From Proteiniborus sp. DW1 (GTDB taxonomy: Bacteria; Bacillota; Clostridia; Tissierellales; Proteiniboraceae), in the NCBI RefSeq assembly GCF_900095305.1, contig NZ_FMDO01000007.1, positions 186,001 to 250,000 of the forward strand: a stretch of DNA of 64,000 nucleotides. The letters run 5' to 3'. The notes under the pieces were generated by a model that did not search any database, was not told the DNA's origin, and worked only from the letters and a program-made list of their open reading frames with translations. Both the position numbers and the translations under genes were made by a program. Position 1 is the stretch's first letter, and the number at the start of each line of letters is the position of its first letter. Positions 8,785 through 17,782 of this stretch are shown piece after piece.

Positions 8785-9657
8785 ATGTTTTTGGAACAGC
8801 TTAGCAATGGATTAGCCCTTGGGAGTATTTATGCATTGACTGCTATAGGCTATACAATGGTATACGGAATAATAAGGCTTATCAACTTTGCTCATGGTGA
8901 TATATATATGGTAGGGGCTTTTTTATCTTTGACAGCCTTAACTTTATTTAATATGCCGCTTGTACCAGCATTTATATTTGGGATGGTTGGAGCAGCTCTA
9001 TTTGGAATTGCAATAGCTAAATTTGCTTATAGTCCAGTATTTAAGGCGCCAAGAATAAATCTTTTCCTATCAGCAGTAGGTGTTGCTATATTTTTAGAGA
9101 ACTTTGCGATGCTAGTATGGGGCCCAGAGACACAGTCGTTCCCAGATGTAATTACTAATAAAGTATATAATATCTTAGGTTTGAGAATAACAACACTTCA
9201 ACTTATTATTTTAGGAACTACAATAGTCCTAGTTGCTATTCTAACGTATGTTGTCCAATACACTAAATTTGGTAGGGCCATGAGATGTACATCTCAAGAT
9301 ATGGATACAGCTAAGCTTATGGGAATAAACACTAATAGAGTCGTATTCTTTACATTTGCCATAGGCTCAAGCTTAGGTGCAGCAGCAGGTATTCTAGTAG
9401 GCATGTATTATAAGGCAGTTTTTCCGATGATGGGATTTGTACCAGGACTTAAAGCTTTCATAGCAGCAGTTATTGGAGGAGTAGGAAGTATTCCAGGAGC
9501 TATGATAGGTGGTCTAATAATGGGAATTTCAGAAAGTTTAGGGGCAGCTTATATATCTTCAGGATATCGTGATGCAATAGCATTCATAATTTTAATATTA
9601 ATTTTATTAGTTAAGCCTGATGGATTATTTGGCAAGTCAATAAAAGAAAAGATATAA
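8785..9657 (+). CDS. livH: Branched-chain amino acid type ABC permease LivH
   Basis: This 290-residue polytopic protein begins MFLEQLSNGLALGSIYALTA and carries the FAHGDIYMVGAF and GGVGSIPGAMIGG motifs typical of LivH permeases. The ATG at 8785 is chosen because GGAAGGTGA lies just before it; a longer frame starting at 8737 lacks a ribosome binding site and adds residues not seen in the family. It forms the membrane channel with LivM. The gap of 64 bases from the binding protein has no terminator, so it belongs to the same transcript. Confidence 0.93.
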   Translation: MFLEQLSNGLALGSIYALTAIGYTMVYGIIRLINFAHGDIYMVGAFLSLTALTLFNMPLVPAFIFGMVGAALFGIAIAKFAYSPVFKAPRINLFLSAVGVAIFLENFAMLVWGPETQSFPDVITNKVYNILGLRITTLQLIILGTTIVLVAILTYVVQYTKFGRAMRCTSQDMDTAKLMGINTNRVVFFTFAIGSSLGAAAGILVGMYYKAVFPMMGFVPGLKAFIAAVIGGVGSIPGAMIGGLIMGISESLGAAYISSGYRDAIAFIILILILLVKPDGLFGKSIKEKI

Positions 9658-9670
9658 GGGGGGAAACAGA

Positions 9671-10786
9671 ATGGGCAATTTATCAAGAGTTTTACTAAAT
9701 CTAGTAATTTACACAGCCGTACTATTTGTAGGCATTAAGCTTTTATCAAAAGTCTTTGATATAGGAATTAAGAAATTTACTGGCTTAAGCAAAAAAGCAA
9801 AAACAATAACTGGCATAATACTAGTAATAGCTGTAATTGCATGGCCTCTTCTTGTTTCTGGTCAGCCTTACTTACTAAGAACAAGCGTTATAGTGTTACT
9901 GTATATAGTACTAGCATTAAGCTTAAACTTCGTAATTGGCTTTGCAGGGCAATTATCTATGGGACACTCAGCATTTTATGCAATAGGTGCTTATACAACT
10001 GCATTACTTACAGTTAATTTTGGGGTGTCATTTTGGATAGTATTGTTAGCTAGTGCTTTAGTGGCAGGAATATTTGGGCTACTATTAGGGATACCTACCC
10101 TTAGACTAAAAGGTGACTATCTGGCAATCACTACAATAGGCTTTGGAGAAATACTTCGTTTAGTTCTTATAAATTGGACATCCTTGACAAGAGGACCTGC
10201 TGGAATTCCGGGTATTCCTTCTCCATCTATCTTTGGTTTTGTAATAAATAATAATATTGGTTATTTCTATATAATTCTACTACTGGCTTTCTTAACTATA
10301 TTCATATCATCCAGACTGTTAAATTCTAGATTAGGAAGAGGGCTTATAGCAGTTAGAGATGATGAAGTGGCGGCAGAGGCAATGGGTATTAACCCTACCT
10401 ATTTAAAGATATTAGCATTCGTTTTAGGAGCAGTTTTAGCAGGAATTGCAGGAGGCTTCTTTGCATCATTCGTACACTATGTAAATCCAGATAACTTCAC
10501 ATATAATGAGTCAGTTACTATATTGATAATGGTAGTTTTAGGAGGAGTAGGTAGTGTACCTGGAGTTATTGCAGGAGCTACAGTACTTGCAGTACTACCG
10601 GAGGCACTAAGAAGCATATCAACTTATCGTTATGCTATATATGGAATACTACTAATTCTAATGATGATTATAAGACCACAAGGTATGATTAGTATGGCTA
10701 GTCTAAAAGGAGGTGCAGGCAAAAATGAGGATACTAGAAGCAAAGGGAATAACAAAGTGCTTTGGAGGGCTAACGGCAGTAAATAA
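9671..10786 (+). CDS. livM: Branched-chain amino acid type ABC permease LivM
   Basis: This 371-residue polytopic permease has LNFVIGFAGQLSMGHSAFYAIGAY and LRLKGDYLAITTIGFGEILR, hallmark LivM motifs (given here in part), and LGGVGSVPGVIAGA near the end. An N-terminal extension of about 60 residues with an extra hydrophobic segment precedes the core. The last 62 bases overlap the start of livG in another frame, so the C-terminal tail is translated over the livG ribosome binding site, suggesting translational coupling. It pairs with LivH in the membrane. Confidence 0.92.
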   Translation: MGNLSRVLLNLVIYTAVLFVGIKLLSKVFDIGIKKFTGLSKKAKTITGIILVIAVIAWPLLVSGQPYLLRTSVIVLLYIVLALSLNFVIGFAGQLSMGHSAFYAIGAYTTALLTVNFGVSFWIVLLASALVAGIFGLLLGIPTLRLKGDYLAITTIGFGEILRLVLINWTSLTRGPAGIPGIPSPSIFGFVINNNIGYFYIILLLAFLTIFISSRLLNSRLGRGLIAVRDDEVAAEAMGINPTYLKILAFVLGAVLAGIAGGFFASFVHYVNPDNFTYNESVTILIMVVLGGVGSVPGVIAGATVLAVLPEALRSISTYRYAIYGILLILMMIIRPQGMISMASLKGGAGKNEDTRSKGNNKVLWRANGSK

Positions 10787-11492
10787 TGTAGATTTTCATA
10801 TAGATGAAGGTGAGATAGTTAGCTTAATCGGACCAAATGGAGCAGGAAAAACAACTTTCTTCAACCTATTGACTGCAATATATGAACCAACGAAAGGGGA
10901 GGTTTATTTTCTAGGTGAGAAACTAAAAAAATCTAGACCAAGTGATATAACTAAGTTGGGAATAGGACGAACTTTTCAAAATATAAGATTATTTAGCAGT
11001 ATGACTGTGCTAGAAAATGTCATGACAGGTCAATACTGTAGAACATCATCAAACTTATTTGGGGCTATAGTAAAGCATCCAAAGGCAGCTAAAGAAGAAA
11101 ATGCTGTTAGAGAAAAAGCACTTAAAATACTAGACTTTCTTGAATTAACGGACCTAAAGGATGAAATAGCAGTAAGCCTTCCCTATGGGCATCAAAGAAG
11201 AGTGGAAATAGCTAGGGCTTTAGCTACTGAACCAAAGCTTCTATTACTTGATGAGCCTGCAGCAGGTATGAATACAGGTGAAAAAGTTGAGATGACAGAA
11301 CTTATTAAGAAAATACGAAATAAGGGATACACTATATTAGTAATTGAACACGACATGAAGTTAGTTATGGGCATTTCAGATAGAATAGCAGTTCTGGACT
11401 ATGGAAATAAAATAGCAGAAGGACTTCCTCAGGAAATACAGAAAAATGAAAAGGTAATTACTGCATACTTAGGCAAGGGAGGTGCAAGCTAA
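10725..11492 (+). CDS. livG: Branched-chain amino acid type ABC ATPase LivG
   Basis: This 255-residue ATPase has Walker A GPNGAGKTT, the LivG insertion region, signature LPYGHQRRVEIARAL (a YGHQRR variant normal for LivG), Walker B LLLLDEPAAGMN and the switch His in VIEHDM. The ATG at 10725 follows AAAGGAGGTG at ideal distance. The start lies inside livM (62-base overlap). Together with LivF it powers import by LivHM. It is intact and of normal length. Confidence 0.94.
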   Translation: MRILEAKGITKCFGGLTAVNNVDFHIDEGEIVSLIGPNGAGKTTFFNLLTAIYEPTKGEVYFLGEKLKKSRPSDITKLGIGRTFQNIRLFSSMTVLENVMTGQYCRTSSNLFGAIVKHPKAAKEENAVREKALKILDFLELTDLKDEIAVSLPYGHQRRVEIARALATEPKLLLLDEPAAGMNTGEKVEMTELIKKIRNKGYTILVIEHDMKLVMGISDRIAVLDYGNKIAEGLPQEIQKNEKVITAYLGKGGAS

Positions 11493-11493
11493 T

Positions 11494-12201
11494 ATGTTAA
11501 AAATAAAAGATCTAGAGGTATATTATGGAGGGATTCATGCACTTAAAGGAATTTCCTTTGATGTAAAAAATGGACAGATAGTTACCCTTGTAGGCAGTAA
11601 TGGTGCAGGAAAGACTACAACCTTAAAAGCAATATCAAATTTAGTAAAATCTAAAGGCAGTATTGAATATAACGGACAGGAAATAAGTAATATGCATTCT
11701 GAGAAAATAGTTGCCCAGGGATTGATACATGTACCTGAGGGAAGAAAAATATTTACCGCCTTAACTGTAGAAGAAAACTTAATGATGGGAGCATACTTGA
11801 GAAAAGATAAAGAAAAGATGGAAAAAGACTTACAATATGTATATGAACTTTTTCCTAGACTTAAAGAGAGAGCTAAACAATATGGTGGAACATTAAGTGG
11901 TGGAGAGCAGCAGATGTTAGCAATTGGAAGAGCTATCATGTCTGCACCGAAGCTACTAATGCTAGATGAGCCTTCAATGGGGCTTGCACCTATAGTAGTT
12001 GAAGAAATATTTGAATCAATAAAGGAGTTAAATAAAAGAACAGGACTTACAGTATTGCTAGTAGAGCAAAACGCCAATATAGCTCTACAAACAGCTCATA
12101 TTGGATATGTTATAGAAACAGGACAAATCGCATTTTCTGGAAACGCAAATGAGCTATTACATGATGATAGAGTTCGTAAAGCTTATCTTGGAGAAGAGTA
12201 G
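11494..12201 (+). CDS. livF: Branched-chain amino acid type ABC ATPase LivF
   Basis: This 235-residue ATPase has Walker A GSNGAGKTT, HVPEGRKIFTALTVEENL (LivF hallmark), signature LSGGEQQMLAIGRA and Walker B LLMLDEPSMGLAP. The ATG at 11494 follows AGGGAGGTG and one base after the livG stop. It is the last gene of the operon; a terminator follows at 12223. With LivG it forms the ATPase heterodimer of the importer. Confidence 0.94.
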   Translation: MLKIKDLEVYYGGIHALKGISFDVKNGQIVTLVGSNGAGKTTTLKAISNLVKSKGSIEYNGQEISNMHSEKIVAQGLIHVPEGRKIFTALTVEENLMMGAYLRKDKEKMEKDLQYVYELFPRLKERAKQYGGTLSGGEQQMLAIGRAIMSAPKLLMLDEPSMGLAPIVVEEIFESIKELNKRTGLTVLLVEQNANIALQTAHIGYVIETGQIAFSGNANELLHDDRVRKAYLGEE

Positions 12202-12222
12202 AATTCCCCCCCTTTAATAATA

Positions 12223-12264
12223 CAAACAGCGAGTAAGAAGATTATCTGCTCGCTGTTTGCTTTT
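12223..12264 (+). terminator. Intrinsic terminator after livF
   Basis: An 11-bp perfect stem (12223-12233 with 12249-12259) followed by C and four Ts ends the liv-type operon. Confidence 0.85.
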
Positions 12265-12357
12265 AAAGCATTTCTACAACCCTATTGTAAAAAAACTTAG
12301 ATAATAATACAATAATAATATGAAAACGTTTTGATTAATATGCTGAGGAGTGATTTT

Positions 12358-12660
12358 ATGGAGTATAGGTCAAAAATTAAGGACAAGCAATTAGATGAAC
12401 TATTTGAAGCAGTATTAATGCTTGAAAATATTGAAGAATGCTATAGATTTTTTGAAGACATATGTACCATAAATGAGCTTAAATCAATTAGTCAGAGACT
12501 AGAGGTGGCCAAGCTACTAAGACAAGAAAAAACATATAATGAAATAGAAGAAAGGACTGGAGCAAGTACTGCAACTATCAGCAGGATAAATAGGGCTCTA
12601 AACTATGGAGCAGAAGGATATAATTTGATACTAGATAAGTTAGGATATAATAAAAAATAG
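12358..12660 (+). CDS. YerC/YecD-type TrpR-related DNA-binding protein
   Basis: This 100-residue protein matches the TrpR-like YerC/YecD family. The helical region LFEAVLMLENIEECYRFFED is followed by a helix-turn-helix (RLEVAKLLRQ ... IEERTGASTATISRINRAL). The family is widespread in Firmicutes and likely regulatory; ligand and targets are not established. The ATG at 12358 is chosen because TGAGGAGTG precedes it; an upstream in-frame start at 12331 lacks a site. It is followed after 10 bases by a small membrane protein gene, probably co-transcribed. Confidence 0.85.
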   Translation: MEYRSKIKDKQLDELFEAVLMLENIEECYRFFEDICTINELKSISQRLEVAKLLRQEKTYNEIEERTGASTATISRINRALNYGAEGYNLILDKLGYNKK

Positions 12661-12670
12661 GAGATAAGGT

Positions 12671-12991
12671 ATGAAAACCAAAAATATTAAGGTAAAAAGT
12701 GTGTCTTATATGGACATGGAAGAAAAAAAAGAAATGATAAGAAAGTTGAGGACTAAAAAGATAATCGAAATGTGTATATCTTTTTTAGTTATAGGATTAG
12801 CAGTATTTTTGTACATGAAAGGCTATGATCCAACAGTTGTTTTAACTTATCTTGCAGGAAAGAACCTTTATTCAATAGCAAAAAGAAGCAACAATAGGAA
12901 AAACCAGAGATTTTTAATTGGTCTCAATGTTGCTGGTTTGTTTCTAGGTCTTTTGGGAGGGTATAATTTAATACAACAGTTAATAAAGTAA
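12671..12991 (+). CDS. Small membrane protein of unknown function
   Basis: This 106-residue protein has a charged N terminus (about 1-35, KKEMIRKLRTKK) and two hydrophobic segments (about 38-56 and 85-102). It is not recognised as a named family. The start has TAGGAGATAAGG upstream. Its tight spacing after the YerC-type gene suggests a shared transcript. The charged region before the first helix and lack of a signal peptidase site suggest an integral inner-membrane hairpin. No function can be assigned. Confidence 0.7.
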   Translation: MKTKNIKVKSVSYMDMEEKKEMIRKLRTKKIIEMCISFLVIGLAVFLYMKGYDPTVVLTYLAGKNLYSIAKRSNNRKNQRFLIGLNVAGLFLGLLGGYNLIQQLIK

Positions 12992-13049
12992 TCAGTAAAT
13001 AAAATATCGTTGTAGAATGTATTGACTATAAGAAAATGAGGTTGTAAAT

Positions 13050-14210
13050 ATGAGATATTTGATAAAATCAGAAGAAATCTTTTTAAAGGATAGAATAATT
13101 AAAAATGGAGTTATTGTAGTTAACAATGGAATAATAGAAGAAGTGAATACTGAGGATACAGCTGAAGATATAGAAATTATTGACTTAAGCAATTATAAAG
13201 TATTACCAGGACTGATAGATACCCACATTCATGGTGCAAATGGCTATGATACTATGGACGCAAGCTATAACTCATTAAATGAAATATCTAAGTACCTTGG
13301 AACTGTTGGAGTTACAGGTTTTTTAGCCACTACAGTAACAGCTCCTTGGAATAAAATACATGTTGCAGTGAAAAATATTCATGAGTCTATGAACAGAGAA
13401 GTAGAAGGAGCAGAAGTACTAGGAGCTTATATAGAGGGTCCATTTATTACAGGGAAGCATAAAGGTGCCCATCCTTCTGAGCATATCAGAGAAATAAATA
13501 CTGAGGATATGAGAGCCTTAATAGATAATTACCCTTCATGTATAAAAACTGTAACTGTTGCACCTGATAAGGAAGGTGCTATAGAGCTTATAAAATACTT
13601 AAAATCCCAGGGAATAAATTCATCCATAGGTCACACTAACGCAACTTATGATGAAACAATAGATGCCATCAAAGCTGGCGCAAATATTGCAGTACATGTA
13701 TTTAATGGAATGAGGGGGCTACATCATAGAGAACCTGGTACAGTAGGAGCGGTATTATCTGATGACAGAGTAATGTGTGAGTTAATAGCCGATACCATAC
13801 ATGTTCATCCAGCAGTGATGAAGTTAGTGTTGAGAGCAAAGAGCACAGAAAAAGTGTGCTTGATTACTGACTGTATGATGGCTGGAGGACTTAAAGATGG
13901 AAAATACATGCTTGGAGAATTAAAAGTATCTGTAAGGGATGGAATAGCTAGGATAGCAAATGGTTCCCTTGCCGGAAGTACATTAAAGCTGATAGATGCT
14001 ATAAGAAACATGAAAGAACACTTAGATGTAAGCCTTATAGATGCAGTAAATATGGCATCCTTAGTATCAGCTAAGATAGCAGGAGTAGACCATATACAAG
14101 GCAGTATTGAGTCCGGGAAGAAGGCAAACTTCACTGTCATAGATGAAGACTTTAATGTAGTCATGACTATAGTGAAGGGGAAAATTATATATTCAAGTAT
14201 CACTATTTAG
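13050..14210 (+). CDS. nagA: N-acetylglucosamine-6-phosphate deacetylase
   Basis: This 386-residue amidohydrolase converts GlcNAc-6-phosphate to glucosamine-6-phosphate and acetate. The metal-site motif DTHIHGANGYDTMD, the GAYIEGPFI segment, IGHTNATYDE, HVFNGMRGLHHREPG and the catalytic Asp in LITDCMMAGG are all present. Length is normal. The start has a modest GAGG site. No nagB or PTS gene adjoins it, so it is a stand-alone copy, probably for cell-wall amino-sugar recycling. No terminator was recognised downstream. Confidence 0.95.
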   Translation: MRYLIKSEEIFLKDRIIKNGVIVVNNGIIEEVNTEDTAEDIEIIDLSNYKVLPGLIDTHIHGANGYDTMDASYNSLNEISKYLGTVGVTGFLATTVTAPWNKIHVAVKNIHESMNREVEGAEVLGAYIEGPFITGKHKGAHPSEHIREINTEDMRALIDNYPSCIKTVTVAPDKEGAIELIKYLKSQGINSSIGHTNATYDETIDAIKAGANIAVHVFNGMRGLHHREPGTVGAVLSDDRVMCELIADTIHVHPAVMKLVLRAKSTEKVCLITDCMMAGGLKDGKYMLGELKVSVRDGIARIANGSLAGSTLKLIDAIRNMKEHLDVSLIDAVNMASLVSAKIAGVDHIQGSIESGKKANFTVIDEDFNVVMTIVKGKIIYSSITI

Positions 14211-14551
14211 TTATAGGAGAATGATCTAACTCGATTTCCTGAATGATTTTATCAGGAGTTTAAGGAAGCCTAGAAATCAAGCTTCTGATTACTACAACTA
14301 CACCAGATCAAAGATTTGGCAGCTGCAGCATATCTCGAGCTGGGCATGTACTAACCTCAATGTAGGTTTATGACAAGAGTGTCCGATAGGACTAAATTTA
14401 TGGATGATAGTAGAGTAAATAAATTTGTGTAGCGAAACTACGATAATATAACAAATTAATTACATTTTGTCGTTCAATCTTTCTTTCATGTCGGTTTATG
14501 CTATAATTAGTAATATATAGCCACAAAAGCGTACATGAAAGGATGAGAAAT
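14211..14551. other. 341-bp intergenic region without a recognised gene
   Basis: No ORF with a ribosome binding site was found. The stretch 14215-14410 is richer in G and C than other gaps here and has several short inverted repeats (for example AACCT/AGGTT around 14352-14368). It may encode a structured RNA or be gene debris. No known riboswitch consensus was recognised. Confidence 0.4.
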
Positions 14552-15481
14552 GTGAGTGAAGGTAGCAGAGCAAAAAGGAAAAGAAGAAGATTTTTTAGTA
14601 ATATTTTTGTTATTTTTCTTTTGATAATAGCATTTATACAGGTTAAGGACAAGCTATTTCCTGCTATTAAGAACATAGTTATTAAGAATTCATCACCTTT
14701 TAATGACTATGTATTAGCAGATAAGGATACATTAATTAATGAAAATCAACCTACAGAAGGGAGCAATAATGGTCCTATTAATGTGGATAATAACAAAGCA
14801 GGGGTTGATAATGAACAAATAGACCAAGAAATTATAAAGAAAAAAGAAATGCTAAAAAATAGTGTGTACATAAATGAAGAAGGTCTAAAAGTTGTCAATA
14901 ATCCTGATGACATATTGGTTTTAGTTAACAAAGAACGAAATTTGCCATCTGACTATAAACCAGATGATTTAATAATCCCAAATGTAAGGTTTTCTTTCGA
15001 GGGACATGACCAAAAAAGATATCTAAGAAAAGAAGCAGCAACAGCACTTGAAGAGCTTTTTGAAGAAGCTGAAAAAGAGGGCGTTATATTTTATGCAGCT
15101 TCAGGTTATAGATCATATGAAAGACAAGAGTTCCTTTTTAATTATAGGGCAGAAAGAGATGGAGTTGAAAAAGCAAATAAGTTAACAGCTAGACCAGGAC
15201 AAAGCGAGCACCAGACAGGCTTAGCAATGGATGTGACTAGCCAAAGCGTTAATCTATCCTTAGAATCAAGCTTTGGAGAAACTACTGAAGGAATTTGGCT
15301 AAAAGAAAATGCACACAGGTTTGGTTTTATAATCAGATATTTAAAGGACAAGACCGATATTACTGGCTATAGCTATGAACCATGGCATATTAGATATGTG
15401 GGGACAGATGTGGCTAAGGAAATCTATGAAAATAATATTACACTTGAAGAATATCTAGGATTTGAATATAGTTTAGAATAG
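14552..15481 (+). CDS. VanY-type D-alanyl-D-alanine carboxypeptidase (M15B)
   Basis: This 309-residue protein has one N-terminal membrane anchor (FFSNIFVIFLLIIAFIQV), a spacer rich in N, D and E, and a C-terminal M15 peptidase domain (about 150-300). Zinc and active-site motifs are SEHQTGLAMDV and EPWHIRYVG, with the GYRSYERQ segment before them. It should act outside the membrane, trimming the terminal D-Ala of peptidoglycan stem peptides. The GTG at 14552 is chosen because AAAGGA lies 8 bases before it; the ATG at 14543 overlaps that site. No vancomycin-resistance genes adjoin it, so a housekeeping role is likely. Confidence 0.88.
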   Translation: MSEGSRAKRKRRRFFSNIFVIFLLIIAFIQVKDKLFPAIKNIVIKNSSPFNDYVLADKDTLINENQPTEGSNNGPINVDNNKAGVDNEQIDQEIIKKKEMLKNSVYINEEGLKVVNNPDDILVLVNKERNLPSDYKPDDLIIPNVRFSFEGHDQKRYLRKEAATALEELFEEAEKEGVIFYAASGYRSYERQEFLFNYRAERDGVEKANKLTARPGQSEHQTGLAMDVTSQSVNLSLESSFGETTEGIWLKENAHRFGFIIRYLKDKTDITGYSYEPWHIRYVGTDVAKEIYENNITLEEYLGFEYSLE

Positions 15482-15502
15482 TAGACCTAATTTGAATATA
15501 GG

Positions 15503-15536
15503 GCTAAAGGATATATTGTTTCCTTTAGCTTTTTTA
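15503..15536 (+). terminator. Intrinsic terminator after the carboxypeptidase gene
   Basis: A 9-bp stem GCTAAAGGA/TCCTTTAGC followed by a run of Ts. Confidence 0.88.
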
Positions 15537-15680
15537 GTTGTCCATGTATAATGAACTTTCACGAAAATTGTAATTTCGGCAATGTGCTTGTCACATCCTT
15601 TGTACTATTCATAATTACTCTATTTTGATATAATTAATCTCAATAATAAAAGTACTAGAAATTCATGGGGTGTGAGGTTA

Positions 15681-16778
15681 ATGAAGGAGATATTAGAAAA
15701 ACTTAAGCAAAATGAAATAATTAGTACTAGAAATATTTCAGACTTAAGAAGGTACATATCTACTAAGTATCCAAACCTATCATCACATGAAGCTTCTATT
15801 TTACTTGTTAATACATTACATAAAATAATAGATAATAATTTACTACAATTTGATTCAGAGTATAGAAATAGAATAAAGCAAAGTATTGTAAATAAATCAA
15901 TTCATAAAAACCCTTTTATGATTACTGCTGATGAGGTTGTATACGCTTTTGTTGACAACTATGAGGACGAGGAAAGGTATATTGATGGTCTGGTTGCTTG
16001 GTTAAATGAAAGACAAAGTATAGAAGTCGCAAGGAATCAACTACTAGATATTATTGATGAAATTAAAAAAATTGATACTAAATATTTGGCTAAAGATATA
16101 CAGCTAGAGCCTGAAGAGATAATACTACATAATGAAGTCATTGAAGAACCTGCTAATATGCAAATACCTAAAAGAGCTGCAAATAAGTATCTAGGAATTG
16201 CTATATGTGGATTCTTGATAGGTCTATTTAGTTTAACAATGTTAATAAAAAACAATAAAGCGGAGGAAGCAGACATAGGAGTAGCAGATGAAGTTATAGA
16301 AGTAGAAGAAACTAGAGATATTAATGAATTGCCCAGAGAATTTAAGTATAAAAACATCGAAGTTGGAAAACTAAGAGAGTGGTTAAACCGTAGAGATTCA
16401 AGGCTGGCAGATGAACCATACTTAACAGCAATAATAAATGCAGCGGAGGAATTTGATATAAACCCTATGTTATTGATAGCTATTACAGGGCAAGAACAGG
16501 GATTTGTTCCAAGGACACACCAATATGCAGATAAAATGGCCAATAATCCTTTTAATGTATATGGAAGCTGGATTGATTATAATACAGACATATCTGACTC
16601 TGCTAGGATAGCTGCTATAACTATAGTTAATTTAAGTAAAAATAGACCCGATGATGTAGACCCTATTCAGTGGATTAATAGAAAATATGCAGAGGATGAA
16701 AATTGGTATAAAGGTGTTTCCAAGATATTTCATATGTTAAATGAAGAAATGTTATTGGTTGAGGGATATAACGAATGA
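15681..16778 (+). CDS. Membrane-anchored protein with C-terminal lysozyme-like domain
   Basis: This 365-residue protein has a helical cytoplasmic N-terminal half (about 1-160) and one membrane segment (YLGIAICGFLIGLFSLTMLI, about 173-192). An acidic linker follows, then an extracytoplasmic domain (about 245-360). That domain reads like the lysozyme superfamily: INPMLLIAITGQEQGF with a candidate catalytic Glu, then NPFNVYGSW and a Tyr/Trp-rich end, as in bacterial endo-beta-N-acetylglucosaminidases. Cleavage of peptidoglycan glycan is therefore inferred. Either GTG at 15672 or ATG at 15681 could start it; the ATG has GGGGTG 9 bases upstream. The N-terminal half is unrecognised. Confidence 0.65.
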   Translation: MKEILEKLKQNEIISTRNISDLRRYISTKYPNLSSHEASILLVNTLHKIIDNNLLQFDSEYRNRIKQSIVNKSIHKNPFMITADEVVYAFVDNYEDEERYIDGLVAWLNERQSIEVARNQLLDIIDEIKKIDTKYLAKDIQLEPEEIILHNEVIEEPANMQIPKRAANKYLGIAICGFLIGLFSLTMLIKNNKAEEADIGVADEVIEVEETRDINELPREFKYKNIEVGKLREWLNRRDSRLADEPYLTAIINAAEEFDINPMLLIAITGQEQGFVPRTHQYADKMANNPFNVYGSWIDYNTDISDSARIAAITIVNLSKNRPDDVDPIQWINRKYAEDENWYKGVSKIFHMLNEEMLLVEGYNE

Positions 16779-17119
16779 AAAGTCCTACCTAATTTTTTGA
16801 TTTAGGGATTTGTTCTCAATTAGTTTTAAAAAGTTTCTTCAATTTTTATAAAAATGCTCCTAAAAAGACAGTGGAAATAATAAAGAACTTTGTGTACTAA
16901 TTATTGTGCTGTAATATTATTAAAAAATACATTTGAAGAGCTAAAACTAGTCCTAAAGGTGAGTTTATACATGGCTACTTATTTCGTAGCTTTTCCTATG
17001 GCTAGAATGATGAAATAATTGTTAGATTTTTTAGATTGAATGGTATCATATGACATATATAAATATCAGCTAAAATGACTAAAATAATATATACACCAAT
17101 ATACGAGAGGATGAACCAT
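16779..17119. other. 341-bp intergenic region, nothing recognised
   Basis: AT-rich, with no ORF having a ribosome binding site, no strong terminator and no known riboswitch. The folA promoter presumably lies in its 3' part. Confidence 0.4.
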
Positions 17120-17638
17120 ATGGATAGAAATATGATTTTGATTTTTGCAGTAGATAACAACTGGAATATTGGATATGATGGGGATTTACTATATAAAATA
17201 TCAGAAGACCTAAAGCGATTTAGGATGATTACAGAAGGAAACATAATAATTATGGGGAGGAGGACTTTTGAAGCATTGCCAGGGCAGACAGCTTTACCTA
17301 ATAGAATAAATATAGTTCTCACAAGAGATAAAGACTACAGGGCTGAAGGCTCTATAGTCATTAATTCACTAGACGAACTTCCTCCACTATTAAGAAAGTT
17401 AAAATCCTCCGCAGATAAAGAAATGGAAGTATTTGTAATTGGTGGAGGAAATATTGCGAGACAGCTTATAGATTATTGTAATAGGGCTTACATAACTAAA
17501 GTGTTTAAAACCTTTCCTGCAGATACCCTAATCCCTAATCTAGATTTAGATAAAAATTGGCAAATTATAAATGAATCTGAGATTTTTAGTGAAGGCGATA
17601 TGTTGTACCAGTATGTAGACTATGTTAGAGTAAAATAG
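17120..17638 (+). CDS. folA: Dihydrofolate reductase
   Basis: This 172-residue enzyme reduces dihydrofolate to tetrahydrofolate with NADPH. Visible motifs are the N-terminal ILIFAVDNNWNIGYDGDL, LKRFRMIT, IIMGRRTFEALPG (NADPH-binding) and VFVIGGGNIARQL. The usual active-site acidic residue is Asp in the DLLY segment. The ATG at 17120 is chosen because GAGAGGATGA precedes it; upstream in-frame ATGs lack a site. It is not beside thyA, which is unusual but not rare. Tetrahydrofolate is a likely methyl acceptor for corrinoid systems such as the one at 48-55 kb, but there is no direct link. Confidence 0.93.
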   Translation: MDRNMILIFAVDNNWNIGYDGDLLYKISEDLKRFRMITEGNIIIMGRRTFEALPGQTALPNRINIVLTRDKDYRAEGSIVINSLDELPPLLRKLKSSADKEMEVFVIGGGNIARQLIDYCNRAYITKVFKTFPADTLIPNLDLDKNWQIINESEIFSEGDMLYQYVDYVRVK

Positions 17639-17782
17639 CAGAATTGTACATAAAGTGAATTTGTATATAATCTGGCATCTTCTTGACTTAAAAGGAATGA
17701 CTTTTATTTAATAAAGTATGAGTCATTTCTTTATTATGGTATAATATGTATGTACTACATCATTTATTGAGGGGGAATGGAA

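Noticed and set aside
12671-12991. Small membrane protein as a toxin of a toxin-antitoxin pair with the YerC-type gene
   Set aside because: No features of known pairs; YerC-type genes are ordinary housekeeping genes in Firmicutes.
14543-15481. Vancomycin resistance locus around the VanY-type gene
   Set aside because: No vanS/vanR, vanH, vanA or vanX homologues nearby; M15B carboxypeptidases are common in sensitive Firmicutes.
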